Positions 9,265 through 18,531 of a stretch of DNA of 64,000 bases are shown here, piece by piece. The notes beneath the pieces were generated by a model. That model made no database searches and was not told the origin of the DNA. It saw nothing but the letters and a program-made list of their open reading frames with translations. The stretch is from assembly GCF_002879865.1 (NCBI RefSeq), contig NZ_PNXY01000001.1, positions 372,001-436,000 of the forward strand, given 5' to 3'. This DNA is from Paraburkholderia rhynchosiae. Lineage in GTDB: Bacteria > Pseudomonadota > Gammaproteobacteria > Burkholderiales > Burkholderiaceae. A program made the position numbers and the translations under genes. Positions within the stretch are counted from its first letter, which is position 1; each line of letters begins with the position of its first letter.

Positions 9265-9358
9265 CGGGTGATACACTCGGGCGTGGTTTGCAAAACATTG
9301 TTTCGCATAGCGGAACCCAAGTCAAGCTAGGATCAAGCAGGAAATCAGGAGATACGTC

Positions 9359-10549
9359 ATGGCCGAGGCCGCGCAGTTTCACTGGGAAGACCCGTTGCTG
9401 CTAGATCAGCAACTGACCGAAGACGAACGCATGGTGCGCGACGCCGCCGCGGCGTATGCGCAGGACAAGCTGCAGCCGCGCGTGCTCGAAGCATTCCGTC
9501 ACGAGAAGACCGACGTCGAGATCTTCCGTGAGATGGGCGAGCTCGGCCTGCTCGGTCCCACGATTCCCGAGCAATACGGCGGACCGGGTTTGAACTACGT
9601 GGCGTATGGCTTGATCGCGCGTGAAGTGGAGCGCGTCGACTCCGGCTACCGGTCGATGATGTCCGTGCAATCGTCGCTCGTCATGGTGCCTATCTACGAG
9701 TTCGGCTCCGACGCACAAAAGCAGAAATACCTGCCAAAGCTCGCCACCGGCGAATGGATCGGCTGCTTCGGGCTGACCGAGCCGAACCACGGTTCCGATC
9801 CGGGCAGCATGGTGACGCGCGCAAAGAAGGTCGACGGCGGCTATTCGCTGTCGGGCTCGAAAATGTGGATCACCAATTCGCCGATCGCCGATGTCTTCGT
9901 CGTTTGGGCAAAGCTCGAGGAAAACGGCAAGGACGCGATTCGCGGCTTCATTCTCGAGAAGGGCTGGAAGGGACTGTCGGCGCCGACCATCCATAGCAAG
10001 GTGGGCTTGCGTGCGTCGATCACCGGCGAGATCGTGCTCGACGAAGTGTTCGTGCCGGAGGAAAACCGCTTTCCGGAAGTCAGCGGCCTGCGCGGTCCGT
10101 TCACGTGTCTGAACTCGGCGCGCTACGGTATTGCCTGGGGCGCGCTCGGCGCGGCAGAAGATTGCTGGCACACCGCGCGTCAGTACGTGCTCGACCGCAA
10201 GCAGTTCGGCCGGCCGCTCGCGGCGAACCAGTTGATCCAGAAGAAGCTCGCCGACATGCAGACGGAGATCACGCTGGGCCTGCAAGGTGTGCTACGCCTC
10301 GGCCGCATGAAGGACGAAGGCACGGCGGCCGTCGAGATTACGTCGATCATGAAGCGCAATTCGTGCGGCAAGGCGCTCGACATTGCGCGGCTCGCGCGCG
10401 ACATGCTGGGCGGCAACGGCATCTCGGACGAGTTCGGCATCGCGCGGCATCTGGTGAATCTGGAAGTGGTGAACACCTATGAAGGCACGCACGACATCCA
10501 CGCGCTGATTCTCGGACGCGCGCAAACGGGCATTCAGGCGTTTTTCTAA
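9359..10549 (+). CDS. gcdH: Glutaryl-CoA dehydrogenase
   Basis: A 396-residue acyl-CoA dehydrogenase flavoenzyme that oxidatively decarboxylates glutaryl-CoA to crotonyl-CoA in lysine/tryptophan and glutarate breakdown. Features are [20 protein letters not shown] at the N-terminus (typical of GcdH), the FAD-binding [52 protein letters not shown] and the catalytic Glu in [17 protein letters not shown] (about residue 375). The ATG at 9359 follows AGGAG at good spacing. It ends in a strong terminator at 10602-10636. Confidence 0.96.
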   Translation: MAEAAQFHWEDPLLLDQQLTEDERMVRDAAAAYAQDKLQPRVLEAFRHEKTDVEIFREMGELGLLGPTIPEQYGGPGLNYVAYGLIAREVERVDSGYRSMMSVQSSLVMVPIYEFGSDAQKQKYLPKLATGEWIGCFGLTEPNHGSDPGSMVTRAKKVDGGYSLSGSKMWITNSPIADVFVVWAKLEENGKDAIRGFILEKGWKGLSAPTIHSKVGLRASITGEIVLDEVFVPEENRFPEVSGLRGPFTCLNSARYGIAWGALGAAEDCWHTARQYVLDRKQFGRPLAANQLIQKKLADMQTEITLGLQGVLRLGRMKDEGTAAVEITSIMKRNSCGKALDIARLARDMLGGNGISDEFGIARHLVNLEVVNTYEGTHDIHALILGRAQTGIQAFF

Positions 10550-10601
10550 GGTGTTTCTGAAGCACGGATTCCGTCGATGCCGGCGGCGTTCGTGCGTTGT
10601 C

Positions 10602-10636
10602 AAAGAAGGCCGGTTCGCGATGAACCGGCCTTCTTT
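10602..10636 (+). terminator. Intrinsic terminator after gcdH (possibly bidirectional)
   Basis: A 15-bp perfect stem, AAAGAAGGCCGGTTC / GAACCGGCCTTCTTT, with a 5-base loop. The A/T-rich ends give a short U-tract on both strands, so it could also stop transcripts of the convergent peroxiredoxin gene. Confidence 0.85.
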
Positions 10637-10706
10637 CGTTTATGGCGCGGGTTTTCGCTTTTAGCTTTCGGTTAAAGGCGCGTTCAACCGTGCATGAATC
10701 GCCGGC

Positions 10707-11345
10707 TTACTTATTCGGCTGCGGCGTCATGCGCAGGTACGGGCGCAGCGCCTTGTAGCCCTTGGGGAATTTCTGCTTGATCACTTCTTCGTCTTTGAGC
10801 GACGGCACGATCACGACGTCATCGCCCTGCTTCCAGTTGCCGGGCGTTGCAACCGAATGGCTGTCGGTGAGCTGAAGCGAATCGATCACGCGCAGCACTT
10901 CGTCGAAGTTGCGACCCGTGCTGGCCGGGTACGTGATGATCAAACGCACCTTCTTCTTCGGATCGATCACGAACAGCGAGCGCACCGTGAGTGTCTCATT
11001 CGCGTTCGGGTGAATCATGTCGTACAACTCGGACACTTTGCGGTCGCCGTCGGCCAGAATCGGAAAACCGACATTCGCCGCCTGCGTTTCATTAATGTCC
11101 TTGATCCATTCTTTGTGCGACTCGGCGCTGTCCACCGACAACGCAATGGTCTTCACGTTGCGCTTCGCGAACTCCTCGGCGAGCTTCGCGGTCAGGCCAA
11201 GTTCCGTGGTGCATACCGGCGTGAAGTCGGCGGGATGCGAAAACAGCACGCCCCAGCTATCGCCGAGCCATTCATGGAACTTGATGCGGCCGATACTCGA
11301 CTCCTGCTCGAAATCCGGTGCGGTATCGCCAAGACGTAGACTCAT
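10707..11345 (-). CDS. 1-Cys peroxiredoxin (PRDX6/LsfA type)
   Basis: A 212-residue thiol peroxidase that reduces peroxides. The peroxidatic Cys is C45 in HPADFTPVCTTELG; no second cysteine occurs in the chain, which makes it a 1-Cys enzyme needing an outside reductant. The C-terminal arm (SLKDEEVIKQKFPKGYKALRPYL) is characteristic of the Prx6 subfamily. The start at 11345 has AGGAGATGCAC directly upstream; a longer frame to 11441 lacks similarity. It is convergent with gcdH. Confidence 0.93.
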   Translation of the reverse strand: MSLRLGDTAPDFEQESSIGRIKFHEWLGDSWGVLFSHPADFTPVCTTELGLTAKLAEEFAKRNVKTIALSVDSAESHKEWIKDINETQAANVGFPILADGDRKVSELYDMIHPNANETLTVRSLFVIDPKKKVRLIITYPASTGRNFDEVLRVIDSLQLTDSHSVATPGNWKQGDDVVIVPSLKDEEVIKQKFPKGYKALRPYLRMTPQPNK

Positions 11346-11682
11346 GTGCATCTCCTTTAGGTATTCGGACAGAGTGCGAGCGTTGCCCGCAGCGCTTCGC
11401 AAAGATAAAGCATAGGGCAGCGACCGTATATGACGAACCAACTTCGCGTCACTACTTTATGCGCTTTTGTAATTTTCGCCGATTTAGTGGAAACTTTGCG
11501 GGACAGATCAACTCCATCATGAACTAATATGTCTGCACCATGTGCAGTTGTTGTGTCTGGAGCGTTTCGCCTCGCCGGGAACGGTTCGTGCGTTTGGCTC
11601 GGGCAACCGGGCAGTGCGCTCGCCAGCCGCCGTTTCTTTGGTTACGATTCACGCGTGGCGTGAGACGAAGGGGGAGCTGTCA
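11346..11682. other. Intergenic region with divergent promoters; CTGCAC-cat-GTGCAG palindrome
   Basis: 337 bases between the peroxiredoxin start and the DUF883 gene, with no credible gene. It is markedly more A/T-rich than its surroundings around 11440-11530. A perfect 6-bp dyad with a 3-base spacer (CTGCAC / GTGCAG) sits at 11533-11547, about 135 bases upstream of the DUF883 start. No OxyR site could be assigned by eye. Confidence 0.4.
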
Positions 11683-11985
11683 ATGTCGGAAGTCAACAAG
11701 GAGAGATTGATGTCGGATATCAAAACCGTCCTCGCGGACGCTGAAGACCTGCTGAAACAGGCCGCAAGCGCAACGGGCGAACGCGCTTCGGAACTGCGCG
11801 AAACAGCGCTTTCCCGTCTGAAGCAAGCCAGGGAAAAAGCAGCGGACGTGCAAGTCGTCGTGGTCGAGAAAGGCAAGAAGGCTGCTCGCGCAACCGACGA
11901 CTACGTCCACGAGCATCCCTGGGCATCCATCGGCATTGCCGCGGGCGCCGGCGTGCTGCTGGGTCTGCTGATCAACCGCAAGTAA
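11683..11985 (+). CDS. DUF883 (ElaB/YqjD-like) ribosome/membrane-associated protein
   Basis: A 100-residue small protein: an amphipathic coiled-coil-like helix (residues 5-70, rich in Ala, Lys, Glu) then a single C-terminal membrane segment HPWASIGIAAGAGVLLGLLI ending in NRK. This is the YqjD/ElaB architecture; in Escherichia coli relatives tether ribosomes to the inner membrane in stationary phase. Start ATG 11683 has GGGGGAG upstream; the longer frame from 11542 has no such signal. First of three small genes (yqjD-yqjE-DUF3318) on this strand. Confidence 0.88.
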   Translation: MSEVNKERLMSDIKTVLADAEDLLKQAASATGERASELRETALSRLKQAREKAADVQVVVVEKGKKAARATDDYVHEHPWASIGIAAGAGVLLGLLINRK

Positions 11986-12120
11986 CACCGCACGTTGCCG
12001 GACGAACCTGTCCGGCATGCCAGCGAATTGAGTTGACCGGCGCACGTCCGGCCGGTCCGCTTCTCTTGGCGCGCACGTTTGCACGCGCCGTTCAGGCCAA
12101 CACGCGCAACGCCCACAGCC

Positions 12121-12507
12121 ATGACGATCGACACACAATCGCAGCGCGAACAACATAGTCCATTACGCCGCATCATCGGTTCGGTGTCTGCCATTCTGCA
12201 AACGCGTCTTGAACTGATCGGCATTGAACTCGCCGAAGAAAAAGACCGCCTTCTGAGCGTGCTGTTTCTCGGCCTCGCCGCGATGATGCTTACCACGATG
12301 GCCCTGATCGCACTCACCGCGTTGATCGCCATTGCGTTCTGGGACACCTACCGATGGCAGGCGCTCGCCGGAATCACGATTGTCTATGCGATTGCCGGGC
12401 TGGTCTGTGCGCTCAAAGCGCGCAGCGGACTGCGCAACGCACCGCTGGTTTTCGAGGACACCATCGCCGAATTCGAAAAAGACCGCGACGTGTTCCGTAG
12501 ACCGTAG
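12121..12507 (+). CDS. YqjE-like phage-holin-family inner-membrane protein
   Basis: 128 residues: a soluble N-terminal helix (LQTRLELIGIELAEEKDRL), two adjacent hydrophobic segments (LFLGLAAMMLTTMALIALTA and GITIVYAIAGLVCALKA), and an acidic C-terminus. This matches the YqjE / putative Actinobacterial Holin-X, holin superfamily III pattern. It lies directly downstream of the YqjD-like gene, as in enterobacteria, and its job is unknown. I used ATG 12121; an upstream in-frame start at 12079 adds a Pro/Ala-rich tail. Confidence 0.82.
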   Translation: MTIDTQSQREQHSPLRRIIGSVSAILQTRLELIGIELAEEKDRLLSVLFLGLAAMMLTTMALIALTALIAIAFWDTYRWQALAGITIVYAIAGLVCALKARSGLRNAPLVFEDTIAEFEKDRDVFRRP

Positions 12508-12636
12508 AACGGAAAGCGCAGCGAGCGGCAGCGACGCTTCTGCGCTGATTGAGAATGAAGAAACTCAAACGATCGCCGCGACGCTTTCTCTACCGTTCCT
12601 TGCGCCGTTCCCTGTTCCCTAGACTGCCGACATGCC

Positions 12637-13101
12637 ATGAGCCAGAGCCATTCAAGTACCGCATTCCGTAACAAGCGCCAACCGGCCAGGGCCCTGAGCG
12701 CGCCGCACCTTCGCGCACTGCGCAAGGAATTGCTGCTCGTGCGCGCGGATGTCGAGCGTATGGAACTGGCTCAGGCGACGATTGAATTGCGCCAGGCCGT
12801 TACGCACTTCAGTTGGCTCAAGTTCATCTTGCCGGGCTTCGGCGGGTTCCGAGTGGGCAGTGGGTCCAAAGCAAGCTTTCTCAACGCGGGGAGCATCAGC
12901 GCTCTCCTCAAACAGTACCCATTGATCAGCTCGATTGCCTCGCTGGTCCTCGCCAAACCACTGCGCGCGACCGTCGCGGCCGGTGCTAAACCCGCACTGA
13001 AGTGGGGCAGCCTCGCGTTTGCCGCGTGGGAAGCATATCGCGTGTGGCAGCAGATCAAAGGCGCGTCCAGTGCTTCGAAAGGTTCAGGCGACGAGGGCTG
13101 A
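12637..13101 (+). CDS. DUF3318-like protein of the yqjDE locus
   Basis: A 154-residue basic protein with LRALRKELLLVRADVERMEL, a moderately hydrophobic middle (FILPGFGGFRVGSG) and ISALLKQYPLISSIASLVL, ending in a region resembling YqjK (KPALKWGSLAFAAWEAYRVW). It occupies the position of yqjK after yqjD and yqjE. DUF3318 is my best recollection of the family name; function is unknown. It ends about 90 bases before the convergent pilin operon. Confidence 0.65.
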   Translation: MSQSHSSTAFRNKRQPARALSAPHLRALRKELLLVRADVERMELAQATIELRQAVTHFSWLKFILPGFGGFRVGSGSKASFLNAGSISALLKQYPLISSIASLVLAKPLRATVAAGAKPALKWGSLAFAAWEAYRVWQQIKGASSASKGSGDEG

Positions 13102-13190
13102 AGCCCTGGAATGCGTCATTGCTTCCCGGTTTCATCGCTCGATGCGTGTTACTCAAATGCATTTGGGCATGCGTCGGTTTTTGCCGTTCG

Positions 13191-13622
13191 CTAGCTCGTA
13201 TTCCAGCACTCGGCGCTCGGCGGCGCCGAACCATTCGCCCCGCTCTTATTGCTTCGCAGCCCTGTTGCGTCCAGCATGAAAATGCCGCACGGGTCATCGC
13301 GCATCGGGCCCGATTCGCTCGGTGCCGCTTCAATCGAATAACCGCCGTTTGCATCGCCCGCGGGCAGCACGTGCAGCCCATAGATTGCGGTGCCGAGTTG
13401 CGGAGCCTGATCCAGTCCCGGCGGCAAAGCAGACATGCCGTCGCTTGCCGCCGCCTCGACAAATTGCGCCGCCCGGAATAGCGCCGACGCCGCGTCGATC
13501 CGATGCGTTCGCGCCACATGACTGCGGTATGAAGGCACGGCAAATACCGCCAGCGCGGCGACTATCGCGAGAGTGATCATCAACTCGAGCAACGTGAATG
13601 CGGATGTATGCGGCCTCTTCAT
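13191..13622 (-). CDS. Type IV pilin-like minor pilin (PilE/GspG-like) with Ala at the -1 cleavage position
   Basis: 143 residues with a short basic leader and class III signal: HTSAFTLLELMITLAIVAAL. The conserved Glu5 of the mature pilin is present (FTLLE). The residue before Phe+1 is Ala, not the usual Gly. The globular domain ends with a Cys pair (DPCGIF and AECWNT) that may form the D-loop disulphide. Last gene of the fimT-pilV-pilW-pilX operon, 10 bases after pilX. It probably is a minor pilin; no major pilA or assembly gene is in the window. Confidence 0.8.
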   Translation of the reverse strand: MKRPHTSAFTLLELMITLAIVAALAVFAVPSYRSHVARTHRIDAASALFRAAQFVEAAASDGMSALPPGLDQAPQLGTAIYGLHVLPAGDANGGYSIEAAPSESGPMRDDPCGIFMLDATGLRSNKSGANGSAPPSAECWNTS

Positions 13623-13632
13623 CTTTGTCTCA

Positions 13633-14253
13633 TCAGAAGGGTCTTGCGGCGACGCGGCGCCAATGGCGCTCGATCTTGTCGCCGTCGATAACCAGTTCCA
13701 TTTGCAGCCATACCTGCGAGTCCTTGGTCTTGCCGAATCCGCGCGACGTCAGCAGATACCCCCGCGCATCGGGGCGACCGGCGAGGCGCCACGTTTCCGC
13801 CATGCATTGCGGAGCGCGCAGTGAACCGGGCCATACCGCAACGGGTGCCACCGCGGCGGCTTCGAACGCGGCTTCGAGTTGCCATTGCGTCGGCTCGCGG
13901 GTGGCAGGCGGCGATGCCACCACGCCAATACCCGTTGATGCAATCGCACTGGTGGCGCATAAGGTCAATGCTGAGTCAGCGGCGTGAAACGCCTGCAAGT
14001 AGTCACGCACGTTCGTCGCACTACGCGCCGCCGCAAGCGATGTCTCGAACCACGCCGCCGATGTCGCCAACAGCATCGCCGAGATCAGTAGGACGATGGG
14101 TAGCACGGTGCCGCGGTGGTGAATGCGTGAGGCGCGAGGGCGACGGCCGTGGCTCTCACTGCGACTGCGGACGTCTAACTGTCGTGCTCGGCCGCGCCCA
14201 TGCCGTGCTTCGCCGACGCGCCTGCCCTCTGTCCTGCTTCCTCGGTCTGTCAC
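13633..14253 (-). CDS. pilX: PilX-family minor pilin
   Basis: 206 residues. After about 45 Arg-rich residues comes a PilX N-terminal segment, HRGTVLPIVLLISAMLLATS, then RSATNVRDYLQAFHAADSAL with the conserved AADSAL element. Unlike ordinary pilins it lacks the Glu5, as PilX proteins normally do. The start is a GTG at 14253 that shares GTGA with the stop of pilW; the real start could lie further in, closer to the hydrophobic segment. PilX is part of the priming complex at the pilus tip. Confidence 0.8.
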   Translation of the reverse strand: MTDRGSRTEGRRVGEARHGRGRARQLDVRSRSESHGRRPRASRIHHRGTVLPIVLLISAMLLATSAAWFETSLAAARSATNVRDYLQAFHAADSALTLCATSAIASTGIGVVASPPATREPTQWQLEAAFEAAAVAPVAVWPGSLRAPQCMAETWRLAGRPDARGYLLTSRGFGKTKDSQVWLQMELVIDGDKIERHWRRVAARPF

Positions 14254-15065
14254 GAGACATCCTCCGCGTAATTGCGTAACGCGACGCGCCGCCAGAATGC
14301 TTGCCGCGGGCGCAAGTCGGTCGCCATTCCGGTTACGCCGTCACAATCGACATAGCGCAAGCGCTGACCTTGCGGCGCGCCGCGCACGAGCACGCAGAGA
14401 TCCACTGCCACGATGCGGGCCCATTGATCGGTCATCACCGCCGACGCGTCTATTGCGTCCGCCGCGCCCGCAAGCCAGTACCTGATTCGCAAACGTTCGA
14501 CACCTTCGACCAGCGGTTGCGCGGACCCGGTCTTGCCATTGCCTTCGCAATAAAGTTCCGGCTGACCTGTCGAGCTGCTCACTTTGGCAAAGTACCGATT
14601 GACGACCGGCACCCCGCGGTCGCCGAGCGCGGCGCTGTTGGCTGTCACGGCTTGTCCGAGACAGTCCGTTGTTTGCCCGTTCGACGACGGCCACGTCGAA
14701 GTCTTGTCGCCGACATATCGGACCGCAACGCCGTCCGATTTTCCAGGCAAGGTCTCGCAGGTGAGGCGGCTGTCGTCCGCCCCTGTTGGATGGCCGCGCG
14801 AACAGCCAAACAATGGCGCAGGTGCGCGATATTGCGCGACGTCCGCGGGCACGAAGCCCGCCATTTGCAGTTGCTGCCCCACGAGGGTGAGTGCAGTCAA
14901 GCCGGCCTCGCGGATGCGCATTGCGTTGCTCGCGTGTTCGAACGCTGTGCGCTGCGTCGTATAAAGCGATACGGCACCTGCGGTCACCACCAGCCCGAGC
15001 ACCACGGCGATCACGAGCTCGATCAGCGTATGACCGCGCGCGCTGCGCGAAAAAGGCCGCGTCAT
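14250..15065 (-). CDS. pilW: PilW-family minor pilin
   Basis: 271 residues; prepilin signal SARGHTLIELVIAVVLGLV with Gly at -1 and Glu at +5, followed by YTTQRTAFEHASNAMRIREA, typical of PilW. The C-terminal domain (VEGVERLRIRYWLAG, IVAVDLCVLVRG) is also PilW-like. Start ATG 15065 shares ATGA with the stop of pilV. Minor pilins of this group initiate pilus assembly in the inner membrane. Confidence 0.88.
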   Translation of the reverse strand: MTRPFSRSARGHTLIELVIAVVLGLVVTAGAVSLYTTQRTAFEHASNAMRIREAGLTALTLVGQQLQMAGFVPADVAQYRAPAPLFGCSRGHPTGADDSRLTCETLPGKSDGVAVRYVGDKTSTWPSSNGQTTDCLGQAVTANSAALGDRGVPVVNRYFAKVSSSTGQPELYCEGNGKTGSAQPLVEGVERLRIRYWLAGAADAIDASAVMTDQWARIVAVDLCVLVRGAPQGQRLRYVDCDGVTGMATDLRPRQAFWRRVALRNYAEDVS

Positions 15066-15520
15066 TTGACGAACGCCAATGCGACGCACGACAAGCCCAC
15101 CGGCGCGTCCACCCCACCGCAAGGCTCGGGCTTGTCGATCATGTCGTCGGCACGGGGCAAGTTGCGCGAAGCCGTCCATGTGACACGCGCCGCCGACACG
15201 CCGCCCGTTCCAACAACCGACGCGTCGCCACGTGGCAACAGCGTCGCCGCTCGTGTGCTCCATTGCCTGAGCGCAGCGTCGCTTGCTGATGGGGCAGACA
15301 TCGCTTCGGCGACGGAATCGGCTATCCATGCAGCGTGTTCGCGCATCGACATGGCGCGTGCCTCACGCGCCGTCCACAATTGCCCGGCGATCAACCCGAG
15401 CGCCGTTACGGCCATCACCGCAACAGCCAGCATCACTTCGATCAGCGAGCTGCCGCTGCACCGGGTTTCGCGGTGACTCAACGGGGCTTTGCTCAAATAC
15501 AGCTTGATCGACGCCCTCAT
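15062..15520 (-). CDS. pilV: PilV-family minor pilin
   Basis: 152 residues; prepilin signal CSGSSLIEVMLAVAVMAVTA with Gly -2, Ser -1 and Glu+5, then LIAGQLWTAREARAMSMREH, the usual PilV continuation. It is translationally coupled at both ends by 4-base ATGA overlaps with fimT and pilW. Confidence 0.85.
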   Translation of the reverse strand: MRASIKLYLSKAPLSHRETRCSGSSLIEVMLAVAVMAVTALGLIAGQLWTAREARAMSMREHAAWIADSVAEAMSAPSASDAALRQWSTRAATLLPRGDASVVGTGGVSAARVTWTASRNLPRADDMIDKPEPCGGVDAPVGLSCVALAFVK

Positions 15521-16077
15521 GACGCCGCCCCGCACGCGCCTTCGACGATCCGCACGCGGCCGCCCGCCGCGATGCGAATGCAGCGCCGCCACTTGTCGCC
15601 CTGAGTCGCTTTTGATGGCACACGCGGCGCGATGTCGAAGCTGCGGAAGGTACCGATAAGCTGACCTGCGGGCGGCGTAAACGTCAGGTTCGTCTGCGTG
15701 CCAACGATGCTCACGGCAGCAAGCGATGAATGCGCGCGCAGCATCGTAGGCGTGCCGCCTCTGTCCGCCGACACCGCCCAGCCGCAAGACCAGTCGGTCA
15801 CGCCATTGCCGCATGGTTGCCCCGCGGCGAGACAATGCCGCGCCGCATCGGTCCTGCATACGGTCACGCGCGCGCCGCGGCGCAACGCCTCGTTGCGCGC
15901 ATAGGCGAGCGTGGACACAAGCGCCTTTGCGCGCGCATCGACCTGATCGCGCACGTGCCACGCCACGAACGACGGCGTCGCCATCACCGCGATCACCGCC
16001 AGCAACGCGAGCACCACAAGCGTCTCGACAAGCGTGAATCCGCCACTGGGCGGCGAACCGATTGCATGCTGTTTCAT
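15517..16077 (-). CDS. fimT: FimT/GspH-type pseudopilin
   Basis: 186 residues; signal PPSGGFTLVETLVVLALLAV (Gly -1, Glu+5), then the GspH domain (FVAWHVRDQVDARAKALVST, LAYARNEALRRGARVTVCRT). First gene of the minor-pilin operon. I chose ATG 16077 because AGGG lies at normal distance; ATG 16083 would sit directly on it. The five genes are joined by three 4-base overlaps and one 10-base gap. pilY1, which in Pseudomonas lies between pilX and pilE, is absent. Confidence 0.85.
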   Translation of the reverse strand: MKQHAIGSPPSGGFTLVETLVVLALLAVIAVMATPSFVAWHVRDQVDARAKALVSTLAYARNEALRRGARVTVCRTDAARHCLAAGQPCGNGVTDWSCGWAVSADRGGTPTMLRAHSSLAAVSIVGTQTNLTFTPPAGQLIGTFRSFDIAPRVPSKATQGDKWRRCIRIAAGGRVRIVEGACGAAS

Positions 16078-16281
16078 CTGCATCCCTGAACGTTTCAAAG
16101 AATGCAGCCAATCTAGCGATTCGTGCACGGCTCAACAATCGGCCGAATGGCCAGGTGGTGTTCAGACGCTATCTCGCGCAAGAATTCACGCGACGAACCA
16201 TAACGGGAGCGGTAGATGCAAACACGTCACGCCATGCGGCACATCACGAACAAGCGAACGCGCCGGAAGGCGGGCTTCCGT

Positions 16282-16764
16282 TCAGCGCTTGCGGGGCGGC
16301 TTGGGAGGAGAGGAGGCGCGGCGAAACTCTTCGATCACGTCTTCGAATTCCGAGACGTCTTCGAAGCGCCGGTAAACGGAGGCAAAACGAACGTAGGCAA
16401 TCGTGTCGAGCGCGCGCAACTCGTTCATCACGAGTTCGCCGAGGCGCTCGCTGCGCACTTCGCGCTCGCCGCTGCCGAGCAGTTGATACTCGATGCGGGC
16501 GACGGCGGCGTCAATCGCGTCCGCTGCAACCGGGCGCTTACGCAGCGCCAGTTGCATGCTTGCGACGATCTTGCGGCGGTCGAACTCCGTGCGGCTGCCG
16601 TCTTTCTTGACAACCGACGGCAACGCCAGCTCGACCCGCTCATACGTCGTGAAACGTTTGTCGCAGGCCGGGCAGCGGCGGCGCCGCCGAATCGTCGCGC
16701 CGTCTTCGGAGACACGCGAGTCCACAACCTGCGTATCGGCGTGACGGCAGAAAGGGCAATGCAT
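16282..16764 (-). CDS. nrdR: Transcriptional repressor NrdR
   Basis: 160 residues. An N-terminal zinc ribbon ([35 protein letters not shown]) is followed by the ATP-cone ([20 protein letters not shown]). NrdR represses ribonucleotide reductase genes according to dATP/ATP level. It starts 6 bases after the glyA stop, so it is cotranscribed with glyA, a common betaproteobacterial pairing. Confidence 0.97.
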   Translation of the reverse strand: MHCPFCRHADTQVVDSRVSEDGATIRRRRRCPACDKRFTTYERVELALPSVVKKDGSRTEFDRRKIVASMQLALRKRPVAADAIDAAVARIEYQLLGSGEREVRSERLGELVMNELRALDTIAYVRFASVYRRFEDVSEFEDVIEEFRRASSPPKPPRKR

Positions 16765-16770
16765 GGCGGC

Positions 16771-18018
16771 TTAGCGGTAGACCGGGAAGCGCTGCGTCAA
16801 CTCGGAGACTTGCCCGCGCACACGTTCGATCGTGGCTGTGTCTTCTGGGTTGTCGAGCACGTCGGCGATCAGATTACCGACCTGCTCTGCTTCTTTGACG
16901 CCGAAGCCACGCGTGGTCATAGCCGGCGAGCCGAGACGGATACCGCTCGTCACGAACGGCTTTTCCGGGTCATTCGGAATCGCGTTTTTGTTGACCGTGA
17001 TGTGAGCGGCGCCCAGCGCGGCTTCCGCAGCCTTGCCAGTGATTTTCTTCGCGCGGAGGTCGACGAGCATCACGTGGCTTTCGGTGCGACCGGAGACAAT
17101 GCGCAGACCTCGCTTGACCAGCGTTTCGGCCAGCACGCGAGCATTTTCGACGACTTGCTGCTGGTAAGCCTTGAACTCCGGCGACAGCGCTTCCTTGAAC
17201 GCGACGGCCTTGCCGGCGATCACGTGCATCAGCGGGCCGCCTTGAATGCCCGGGAAGATTGCCGAGTTGATCTGCTTTTCGAACTCGGCCTTCATCAGGA
17301 TCACGCCGCCGCGCGGGCCGCGCAGGCTCTTGTGCGTGGTGGTGGTGACGAAGTCCGCATGCGGCACCGGGTTCGGATACACGCCCGCGGCGATCAGGCC
17401 GGCGTAGTGCGCCATATCGACCATGAAGTACGCGCCGACCGACTTGGCGATCTTCGACAGACGCTCGAAATCGATGCGCAGCGCGAACGCGGACGCTCCC
17501 GCGACGATCAACTTCGGCTTGTGTTCCTGAGCGAGCTTCTCGGCGGCGTCGTAGTCGATGTCTTCCGCTTCGTTCAGGCCGTAGCTGACGACGTTGAACC
17601 ACTTGCCCGACATGTTGACCGGCGAGCCGTGGGTCAGGTGGCCGCCGTGTGCGAGGCTCATGCCCATGATCGTGTCGCCCGGCTTGAGCATCGCGAAGAA
17701 CACACCCTGATTCGCCTGCGAGCCCGAATTCGGCTGCACGTTGGCCGCGTCCGCGCCGAACAGCTGCTTCACGCGGTCGATCGCGAGTTGCTCCGCCACG
17801 TCGACGTATTCGCAGCCGCCATAGTAGCGCTTGCCCGGATACCCCTCGGCGTACTTGTTGGTGAGTTGCGAGCCTTGTGCAGCCATCACGGCCGGGCTCG
17901 TGTAGTTTTCCGACGCAATCAGTTCGATGTGCTCTTCCTGACGGCGGTTTTCCTGCTCGATCACCTTCCAGAGTTCAGGGTCGACGTTGGCGATGGTGCT
18001 TTGGGCTCTGTCAAACAT
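16771..18018 (-). CDS. glyA: Serine hydroxymethyltransferase
   Basis: A 415-residue PLP enzyme that interconverts serine and glycine and loads one-carbon units on tetrahydrofolate. Diagnostic stretches are [53 protein letters not shown] and [15 protein letters not shown] with the Schiff-base Lys. Length is standard. Upstream is a long untranslated stretch with strong hairpins. The complete absence of stops on the opposite strand across nrdR-glyA is a GC-rich codon artefact. Confidence 0.98.
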   Translation of the reverse strand: MFDRAQSTIANVDPELWKVIEQENRRQEEHIELIASENYTSPAVMAAQGSQLTNKYAEGYPGKRYYGGCEYVDVAEQLAIDRVKQLFGADAANVQPNSGSQANQGVFFAMLKPGDTIMGMSLAHGGHLTHGSPVNMSGKWFNVVSYGLNEAEDIDYDAAEKLAQEHKPKLIVAGASAFALRIDFERLSKIAKSVGAYFMVDMAHYAGLIAAGVYPNPVPHADFVTTTTHKSLRGPRGGVILMKAEFEKQINSAIFPGIQGGPLMHVIAGKAVAFKEALSPEFKAYQQQVVENARVLAETLVKRGLRIVSGRTESHVMLVDLRAKKITGKAAEAALGAAHITVNKNAIPNDPEKPFVTSGIRLGSPAMTTRGFGVKEAEQVGNLIADVLDNPEDTATIERVRGQVSELTQRFPVYR

Positions 18019-18531
18019 ACGGATTCCGTTGAGTGTTTTCAGGTTGACCGGATCGTGCGCCGAATCTTGCGTAGAGGGTACGCGGCGCTGCTGGCGGCTG
18101 GGCCAGCCCTGACATGGCGGAAAGAGAGTCGCCGCACACGCGAGGCAGGACAGCCACCGTCAGCGCAGATGAATGCGCGCGGATCACGGCTGCCCAGGCG
18201 AACGGCGAAACGGCACCCTGTGCTTCACGGTGGGTTGTTCCACCTTGAACCCGATTGGTTGAATCGGTTCTATCGCCAGTCACACAGGGATGAGCGCGTT
18301 AGTTTATTGGAAGAGGATCGAATAGGCAACCGGCTTCCTGCCGCCATCTGGAACGGTAGGGAAGCGGCGGCCAGAAGCTCGCCCGGCAATCTCCGACGAT
18401 CCCGCAAAAGCCCGCCGGAAGGCGACTGTGCGCGCCTCGCGCCACAACTGATCCGGCTGGTTCATCCTTGCCGCAGCGCCGCATTGGAAGTAGGCTTGGG
18501 GCCTTTCTCTTCTACCGACCAGGGAACTGCA
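18019..18531 (-). promoter_or_regulatory. Long glyA upstream region with candidate structured leader
   Basis: 513 bases between divergent glyA and the SDR gene. On the glyA strand a hairpin at 18247-18270 (GAACCGATT / AATCGGGTTC with one bulge) is followed by a second one, GGTGG-aacaac-CCACC (18228-18243), then a C/G-rich stretch with GCCGTTTCGCC and GCCTGGGCAG repeats. A minus-strand frame at 18011-18283 (90 codons) runs into glyA and lacks similarity to anything I know. It might be a folded leader RNA, but I cannot assign it to a known riboswitch class. Nothing convincing is seen in 18300-18500. Confidence 0.35.

Noticed and set aside
18228..18300. 6S RNA or glycine riboswitch at the glyA upstream region
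   Set aside because: A stretch resembling CACCTTGAACC of 6S RNA occurs on the plus strand, but the rest of the 6S fold and the conserved glycine-riboswitch cores are not seen.
16216..18531. Very long plus-strand open frame (over 770 codons) antisense to nrdR and glyA, continuous with the SDR gene
   Set aside because: Codon use, composition and motifs of nrdR and glyA on the other strand are unambiguous. The frame is a GC-rich third-position artefact and merely joins the real SDR start at 18532.
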